Below are positions 33,401-37,062 of a DNA stretch of 37,062 nucleotides, in pieces (position 1 is the stretch's first letter; every line of letters begins with the position of its first letter). Source of the DNA: Ignavibacteriaceae bacterium (GTDB lineage Bacteria; Bacteroidota; Ignavibacteria; Ignavibacteriales; Ignavibacteriaceae); NCBI GenBank assembly GCA_013359345.1, contig JABWCA010000007.1, positions 1 to 37,062 of the forward strand. Direction: 5' to 3'. The position numbers and the translations under genes are program-made. The notes beneath the pieces were generated by a model, which was not told the origin of the DNA, searched no databases, and worked only from the letters and a program-made list of their open reading frames with translations.

Positions 33401-33799
33401 ACCACAACTCCCTCAGCATATACTTTCAGTGATAATAATGTGCTTACGGGAAAGATTTCCTACAGACTCAAACAGACGGATTTTGACGGGAGCGTGAATT
33501 ACTCACCTGTGACAGAGCTTGATGTGGTTTCACCTGTGGAGTATTCACTTTCACAGAACTATCCTAATCCGTTCAACCCTGTAACTAATATCAGATATTC
33601 AATACCGGAAGAGCAGACGGTTGTTCTGGAAGTCTTTAACCATCTCGGTGAAAAGGTTGCAGAACCGGTGAACGGCCGGCAGAAAGCCGGTTATCATTCA
33701 GTTCAGTTTGATGCATCAAAACTTGCCAGCGGAGTGTATATATATTCAATCTCGGCCGGGAGCTTTAAGCAGAGCAGAAAGCTGATTCTGATGAAATAG
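30431..33799 (+). CDS. Secreted subtilisin-like serine protease with fibronectin III domain and type IX sorting signal
   Basis: This 1122-residue protein starts with TTG at 30431 (an ATG six codons on is an alternative) and a signal peptide ending near TMPQ. A propeptide precedes the S8 peptidase domain, which has the complete triad: D175 in VAVIDGGFD, H227 in DNHGTHVAG and S400 in LTGTSMATPTVAG, with oxyanion N296 in VVTNSSFG. Next is a fibronectin type III domain at about residues 475-585, then a long beta-rich region with FDIGFPFKFYGQP and MIAPFWDDLDG, as in other Ignavibacteria surface proteins. The last 80 residues are a type IX secretion sorting domain (SQNYPNPFNPVTNIRYSIPE to ASGVYIYSI). 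The protein should be exported by that system and anchored or released outside the cell. Confidence 0.93.
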   Translation: MNTARYMLLILVFTLSLITETMPQRAGDAIPGELIIQLKNKENRFQLVSDFRNIGLHEKELLSDIMNVYLFAYDISKGEAQDVLYAVKLHPQVSLAQFNHVFGIREGKQEYEKNPSNTVSSAMPDDPQFGNQWALNNTGQNGGTPDADIDAPEAWDYTTGGITALGDSVVVAVIDGGFDLNHQDLRFFKNYLDIPGNNIDDDGNGYVDDTNGWNAYNNNGNITSDNHGTHVAGIAAARGNNGVGVSGVNWGAKVLAIQGSSSSEATVVKAYGYALKMRAMYNQTNGVKGAFVVVTNSSFGVDYGQPSNYPVWCALYDSLGSYGVLSCGATANLNINIDLQGDIPTACPSNYLISVTNTTSTDQKNGGAAYGLTTIDLGAPGTSIFNTLPNNSYGNLTGTSMATPTVAGAVALLISGSNPGLLQQYRENPGQAALIFKDYILQGVDQVPALNGLTVTGGRLNIFKALQLVAVPPDTIPPTVITDLSAGNPTSSAITLTWTAPSDTSRNGVVSYRIRYSASPILTVSDFNNATPVQFAGSPKPAGQSESVKISGLQPGTSYYFAIRSLDTWSNISPVSNSPAGTTLAQPVYSANMQQLYHTMLVNQMITDSVMISNISQSPSTLDFTVSLINNTFPEGSLTIFPVLKPDSNQPLNLNRSKENPFEINSGHFDGQGGPDQFGYKWIDSDETGGPAYIWQDISSTGTPAANWTPTGTYNAKDEGFAGPFDIGFPFKFYGQPKTQVRISSNGFLTFGTLTANTFTNSSIPSAGAPNDMIAPFWDDLDGSNQGTVHYQSFADKFVVQYTNWPRYSATGGLTFQIVLQRSGKILFYYNNLNSGTLNSATIGIENADGTIALQPAYNSPFAANSKAVMFQAEPDWLAANNISGTLYNNNSAAVNLSFNSNGLPLGNYSMDMVVTTNDPAAPADTIPVRMTVTNEIPVELASFSAVQEGGSVILTWMTATETNNAGFEVQRKSGDESWKALGFVNGKGTTTTPSAYTFSDNNVLTGKISYRLKQTDFDGSVNYSPVTELDVVSPVEYSLSQNYPNPFNPVTNIRYSIPEEQTVVLEVFNHLGEKVAEPVNGRQKAGYHSVQFDASKLASGVYIYSISAGSFKQSRKLILMK

Positions 33800-33897
33800 T
33801 ATCATATGATACGTAAGTAATGTATCCGGTTGTTTGTGTTTTGAATCAGCTGAATTGCTGAATTAATCCCGAATTAACGGGCTAAAAGATAGAAATT

Positions 33898-33935
33898 ACG
33901 CCCTTCTTCGTATCAAAACAGAGAGGGGCGTTTTT
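33898..33935 (+). terminator. Rho-independent terminator after the subtilase gene
   Basis: A 10-bp stem with one G-U pair (ACGCCCTTCT at 33898-33907 with AGAGGGGCGT at 33922-33931) is followed by five T. It lies about 100 bp past the stop codon. Confidence 0.85.
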
Positions 33936-33950
33936 GTTTTAAAATAAATC

Positions 33951-34110
33951 GTTGTTCGTGGAAGCATAAATATAAGACGTTGCTCGTTGTTCGTAAATCG
34001 TGTCTCGTCACAGCATAAATAAAAGACGTTGCTCGTTGCTCGTATTTCGTCACAGCATAAATAAAAGACGTTGCTCGTTGCTCGTTGTTTGTGGCTCGTA
34101 TTTTGTTGCA
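33951..34110. repeat. Heptad-based tandem satellite (TTGCTCG type)
   Basis: Three long units each open with AGCATAAATA and start at 33963, 34012 and 34054, so they are 49, 42 and about 56 bp long, all multiples of seven. Inside each unit, degenerate heptads run in tandem: TTGCTCG, TTGTTCG, TATTTCG, TGTCTCG and similar. A shorter run precedes the first unit from 33951. ORFs across it on both strands are low complexity and not credible genes. Confidence 0.88.
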
Positions 34111-34130
34111 GCAAAAATGCAGGGCATCCG

Positions 34131-34155
34131 TAGAGACGCAATGCTTGCGTCTCCC
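34131..34155. repeat. REP-like palindromic hairpin
   Basis: GAGACGCAA (34133-34141) and TTGCGTCTC (34145-34153) form a perfect 9-bp stem with a 3-nt loop, preceded by TA. No T tract follows, so it is not a terminator. Its form resembles dispersed bacterial palindromes that start GTAG and contain a GC-rich stem; copy number elsewhere in the genome is not visible here. Confidence 0.7.
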
Positions 34156-34224
34156 ATGGTTAACCCTTTAGGTCTTACTGATTGTCTCAAACAGGGAGAA
34201 ATTATGAGATTTCGCTCAGAAATA

Positions 34225-34251
34225 TGTATAAAAATCACCTGAATTTATACA
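34225..34251. promoter_or_regulatory. Operator-like inverted repeat 1 upstream of the Fic gene
   Basis: TGTATAAA (34225-34232) and TTTATACA (34244-34251) form an inverted repeat with an 11-nt spacer. The same half-sites and spacing recur exactly 40 bp downstream at the second site. Confidence 0.65.
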
Positions 34252-34260
34252 CAACCATTT

Positions 34261-34295
34261 TATATGTATAAAAAACCGCAGATTTTATACATATA
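34261..34295. promoter_or_regulatory. Operator-like inverted repeat 2 upstream of the Fic gene
   Basis: Perfect 13-bp arms (TATATGTATAAAA at 34261-34273, TTTTATACATATA at 34283-34295) surround a 9-nt spacer. It ends 28 nt before the preferred ATG at 34324 and covers the ATG of the longer frame at 34264, which argues against that longer start. Confidence 0.75.
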
Positions 34296-34323
34296 TTGCA
34301 CCTTAAAACAGAAAATAAAAAGT

Positions 34324-35418
34324 ATGAACTTCAATCCCTCATTACCATATAACGATCTTCCTCATCTCCCATTCCGGTCGGACATTGATACTGTCAGAAT
34401 TCTGAAAAAACTGGCTTCTGCTCACAGATTTCTCGGAGAACTAAAAGGTGAGGCTAAAACCATACCGGATGAAAATATCCTGATTAACACTCTGGTCTTA
34501 CAGGAGGCAAAAGACAGCTCGGCTATAGAAAATATTATCACCACTCATGATGAACTTTATAAATCCGGCGTTATTGATAACTCATTCGTTGATCCCGCGG
34601 CAAAAGAGGTGCAGAGATATGCGGCGGCTCTTAAAAAAGGACTGATGCTGATCGCAAAAGACAAGTTGCTGACAATGAATAATATAATTGAAATTCAGCA
34701 GGAGATTGAAATGAACTCTGCGGGATTCAGAAGGCTGCCCGGCACCACATTAAAAAATCTTAAAAACGGAGAAGTTATATATACTCCGCCTGCGGGTTAC
34801 GATAATATCATGAGACTGATGGAAAACCTGGTCAGATACATAAATGATCATGAGTTGCATAATGCCGATCCCCTGATAAAAATGGCGCTGATTCATTATC
34901 AGTTTGAAAGTATACATCCGTTTTATGACGGGAACGGCAGAACGGGACGTATAATAAATGTACTTTATCTTATACTTAATGATTTGCTGGATTTGCCTGT
35001 ACTTTATATGAGCAGATATATAATTAAAAATAAGAGCAGATACTACGAGTTGCTTCAGGAGGTAAAAAAAACCGAAAGTTACGAAGAATGGATTTTGTTT
35101 ATGCTGGAATCAGTGGAAAGCACCGCAAAAGAAACAGTCATTATTATCAGGAAGATTAAAAGGCTCTTTGAGAGTATTTCAGAGAAGATAGAAGCCGAAC
35201 TGCCCAATATTTACAGCAGAGAATTAGTGAACAATTTATTTTATCATCCTTATACAAAAATTGAGTTTCTTTGCCGTGATCTGAATATCACCAGAATTAC
35301 AGCTCAGAAATATTTAAGTATGCTTGTAGATGCAGGAATCCTGACAAGAAACAAGCTGGGGAGGAGCTATTATTTTGTGAATAAAGAACTTTTCGGGTTA
35401 TTTGCAGGAATGGAGTAA
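34324..35418 (+). CDS. Fic family protein (AMPylation domain with N-terminal inhibitory motif and C-terminal winged helix)
   Basis: This 364-residue protein has a Fic N-terminal region, a Fic core and a DNA-binding tail. The catalytic motif is complete, HPFYDGNGRTGR at residues 198-209 with H198, so transfer of AMP (or another nucleotide moiety) to a target protein is likely. The inhibitory helix motif (S/T)xxxE(G/N) is present as S65 to E69-N70 in KDSSAIEN, marking a class II Fic that restrains itself by Glu69. Residues about 310-350 form a winged helix (FLCRDLNITRITAQKYLSML, then GRSYYF), suggesting autoregulation at the two inverted repeats just upstream. The frame could start at 34264, but that ATG lies in the operator. 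No antitoxin gene is adjacent. Confidence 0.92.
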   Translation: MNFNPSLPYNDLPHLPFRSDIDTVRILKKLASAHRFLGELKGEAKTIPDENILINTLVLQEAKDSSAIENIITTHDELYKSGVIDNSFVDPAAKEVQRYAAALKKGLMLIAKDKLLTMNNIIEIQQEIEMNSAGFRRLPGTTLKNLKNGEVIYTPPAGYDNIMRLMENLVRYINDHELHNADPLIKMALIHYQFESIHPFYDGNGRTGRIINVLYLILNDLLDLPVLYMSRYIIKNKSRYYELLQEVKKTESYEEWILFMLESVESTAKETVIIIRKIKRLFESISEKIEAELPNIYSRELVNNLFYHPYTKIEFLCRDLNITRITAQKYLSMLVDAGILTRNKLGRSYYFVNKELFGLFAGME

Positions 35419-35534
35419 AACTGAGCCTGAATACCGGGAATCAGAATTGAGATCGTGATAATAAATAAAATTTCACAAACTCTTTCATGAAGCGGGCTGC
35501 TGACACAAAATCAGCCGGATTTTATATATAAATA

Positions 35535-36647
35535 CTATTGCAAATCCTTCAGTACCGCATCATAAACCATATCAACAGAGATGAGATCCATGCAGTTGGG
35601 TACAAAATCACAGGTTTGTTTATAACAGACAAGGCAGTCCATGCCGGGATAGATTTTAGTGATCCGGCTGTAATCTTCTATTTCATGGTATGACGTGGGG
35701 CCAAAGAGACAGACAACCTTTTTCTGAAGTGCGGCTGCAGCGTGGAGAGCCATGGTATCACCGGTGACCACGACATCGGGCAGGCTCATCAGTGCAAAAA
35801 ATTCTCTGAGAGTGTTTGAAGATCCGGTATCAATAACTTCCGGATAATCATTCTTTAAGGCGCGGTTTCTTTCCTCTTCTTCACTGCCGCCATAAAGGAG
35901 AATTCCCGTTCCTTCAATTTTGAGAAGCCTCTCTATCAGAGCAGAGTAGCCGTCATAACGCCACTGCTTTAACTGCCATCTGCCGGAAGCTCCGGTATTG
36001 AGACCAACCAGCCTTTTATATTTTGACAACCCATGATCTTCTCTGAACCTCTGTGCAAAGGCAATCTCATTTGCTGAAAGTTTCAGCTGAATTGCACCCT
36101 TTTCATACGGGAGACCGCAGATTTCATGGATCACCTGCTGATAAGACTTTGTATTAACCTTTTTAATATTATCGAAAGCGCCCATTTCAAACCACTCAAC
36201 CGCGGCTGCATCTGCAGGCTCTATAAATCCGCGGGGGTTCATAAGGTAGCCTTTCTTCACACCTGCCTTAACCAATGAGGCAAGCGGTGCGCTCTGAGGC
36301 GAGGCATCGGGATGGATAAGGATGTCATAAGATGAAGAAAGCAAAAGCGTGTGTGTTGATGCTTCATCAAAATCAAGGACTTTCTGAACGTCATTAAGAT
36401 TGTTAAAGAGCGCCATTGCATTCTTTTTTGTCACCCAGGTGATATGAGATGAAGGCCAGGCTTTTTTAACCGCGGGAATAAGAGAGGTTGTTCTGAGAAC
36501 ATCACCAAGCGCATCAAGCTTTATTATCAGGATGCGGGTTTCATACTTAAAATACTCTGAACAGTTTTCACAGGTTCTGCCGTCAAGCTTATTGAATTTG
36601 CAGGGTCTGTCGCCAGGGAAATGTCCGCAGTCCGGTCTGAGAATCAT
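35535..36647 (-). CDS. Glycosyltransferase family 9 with cysteine-rich N-terminal extension
   Basis: This 370-residue protein is a heptosyltransferase-like GT9 enzyme (GT-B fold), probably acting on a cell-surface glycan at the inner membrane. The GT9 core begins at about residue 38 (RILIIKLDALGDVLRTT) and includes GLNTGASGRWQLKQW, ILLYGGSEEE and the donor-site VVVTGDTMALHAAAAL with VCLFGPTS. Ahead of it is an unusual 37-residue segment with four cysteines (C7, C16, C26, C29 in RPDCGHF, RPCKFNK and RTCENCS), suggesting bound metal. Another cysteine cluster is near the C terminus (MDCLVCYKQTCDF and NCMDL). Its start is separated by 1 nt from the stop of the preceding glycosyltransferase gene, so they form an operon. 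Confidence 0.88.
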   Translation of the reverse strand: MILRPDCGHFPGDRPCKFNKLDGRTCENCSEYFKYETRILIIKLDALGDVLRTTSLIPAVKKAWPSSHITWVTKKNAMALFNNLNDVQKVLDFDEASTHTLLLSSSYDILIHPDASPQSAPLASLVKAGVKKGYLMNPRGFIEPADAAAVEWFEMGAFDNIKKVNTKSYQQVIHEICGLPYEKGAIQLKLSANEIAFAQRFREDHGLSKYKRLVGLNTGASGRWQLKQWRYDGYSALIERLLKIEGTGILLYGGSEEEERNRALKNDYPEVIDTGSSNTLREFFALMSLPDVVVTGDTMALHAAAALQKKVVCLFGPTSYHEIEDYSRITKIYPGMDCLVCYKQTCDFVPNCMDLISVDMVYDAVLKDLQ

Positions 36648-36648
36648 A

Positions 36649-37062
36649 TCAGTTTTCGCTGTCCTTAATTATCCGGTCAAAAATTTCCGGGAGGTTGTTG
36701 AAACTGTTCTTTTTAGTTCTTTCGATAATATTACCGGCAAAATTTATCTGATCACGTTCACGGTAAAATCTCAGAACAGATTCTGCTATTGCCTCAGCAG
36801 AATCAGGTTTAATAACGTAACCTGTTTTCCCCTCATCAATAAACTCGGCAAGCCCGCCGACATCGGTAACTATTGCCGGTTTAAGGAAACCGTATGCAAC
36901 ATTAAGAATTCCGCTCTGTGTTCCGCTGCGGTAAGGAAGAATCACAACATCGGCAGGGGCAAAATACTTTTCAACCTCTTCATTCGGAATAAATTTATTC
37001 AGCATATACACATGCTTTGAAATGCCGAGAGGATCAAGCATTCTCTTATAAAAATCAAACTC
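36649..37062 (-). CDS. Glycosyltransferase family 4-type, C-terminal part (cut by window edge)
   Basis: The last 137 codons of a GT-B glycosyltransferase of the GT4/group 1 kind are present; the frame is open to the right edge. The visible part is the donor-binding half: FIPNEEVEKYFAPADVVILP, then SGTQSGILNVAYGFLKPAIV, TDVGGLAEFIDEGKTGYVI, and a C-terminal helical tail. The usual E(x)7E motif region reads RSGTQSGILNVAYGFLKP, with the first Glu apparently replaced by Gln or Ser, as in several group-1 enzymes that use this Q-S-G variant. It reads directly into the GT9 gene, 1 nt away, so the operon probably builds a surface polysaccharide or glycan. Confidence 0.85.
   Translation of the reverse strand, partial: EFDFYKRMLDPLGISKHVYMLNKFIPNEEVEKYFAPADVVILPYRSGTQSGILNVAYGFLKPAIVTDVGGLAEFIDEGKTGYVIKPDSAEAIAESVLRFYRERDQINFAGNIIERTKKNSFNNLPEIFDRIIKDSEN

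Noticed and set aside
33799-33812. Perfect 14-bp palindrome GTATCATATGATAC at the subtilase stop codon
   Set aside because: It has no loop, T tract or nearby promoter and no second copy in the window, so I could not assign a role.
33896-34242. ORFs on both strands across the satellite
   Set aside because: They translate the heptad repeats into low-complexity peptides with no ribosome site and no known family.
34264-34323. Longer start for the Fic protein at 34264
   Set aside because: The ATG and following codons lie inside the 13-bp-arm inverted repeat and the Fic homology begins after the ATG at 34324.

Overview
The window looks like chromosomal DNA from a Gram-negative member of the Bacteroidota/Chlorobi assemblage, most likely the Ignavibacteria. 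The clues are a C-terminal type IX secretion sorting domain of the NYPNPFNP kind (end of the 30431-33799 gene), several TAnnTTTG -7 promoter elements of the Bacteroidota sigma factor (some with TTG exactly 20 nt upstream), DUF2723/GT117, DUF3109 and DUF5916 proteins, and moderately AT-rich DNA. No rRNA, tRNA, CRISPR array or transposase gene was found.

Left part (1-6.7 kb): the start of rpoN and a DUF3109 gene form a minus-strand operon at the left edge. Facing away are a short-chain dehydrogenase, a 76-residue charged protein and the large GT117 membrane glycosyltransferase, closed by a terminator. A family-9 glycosyltransferase follows and overlaps tail-to-tail with a lone response-regulator receiver.

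Middle (6.9-22.8 kb): these are mostly envelope and housekeeping genes. They include a DUF5916 outer-membrane protein, a secreted protein made of two GH2-like sugar-binding domains, rmuC, an esterase plus a class A beta-lactamase-like protein, a HisH-like protein that has lost its catalytic residues, a DUF3298/zinc-ribbon pair, a PLP trans-sulfuration enzyme, a small beta-barrel, a membrane metallophosphoesterase and prfA.

Right part (22.9-37.1 kb): an NPP-type phosphodiesterase and a secreted GH13 amylase are separated by an IVP/S23 four-helix-bundle gene lying between inverted telomere-like heptad repeats. After the amylase come a stand-alone AAA ATPase with a PD-(D/E)XK-like tail bracketed by near-identical palindromes, an EamA transporter and a secreted subtilase. 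A heptad-based satellite and a REP-like hairpin then lead to a Fic gene preceded by two matched operator-like palindromes. The window ends in a minus-strand glycosyltransferase operon cut by the right edge.

The conserved genes serve surface glycosylation, secretion, polymer breakdown and core functions. The accessory signal is concentrated in three single-gene units (IVP, ATPase, Fic), each with its own palindromic or repeat DNA. The best candidates for something undescribed are the free-standing IVP cassette, the palindrome-bracketed ATPase and the catalytically dead HisH homologue.
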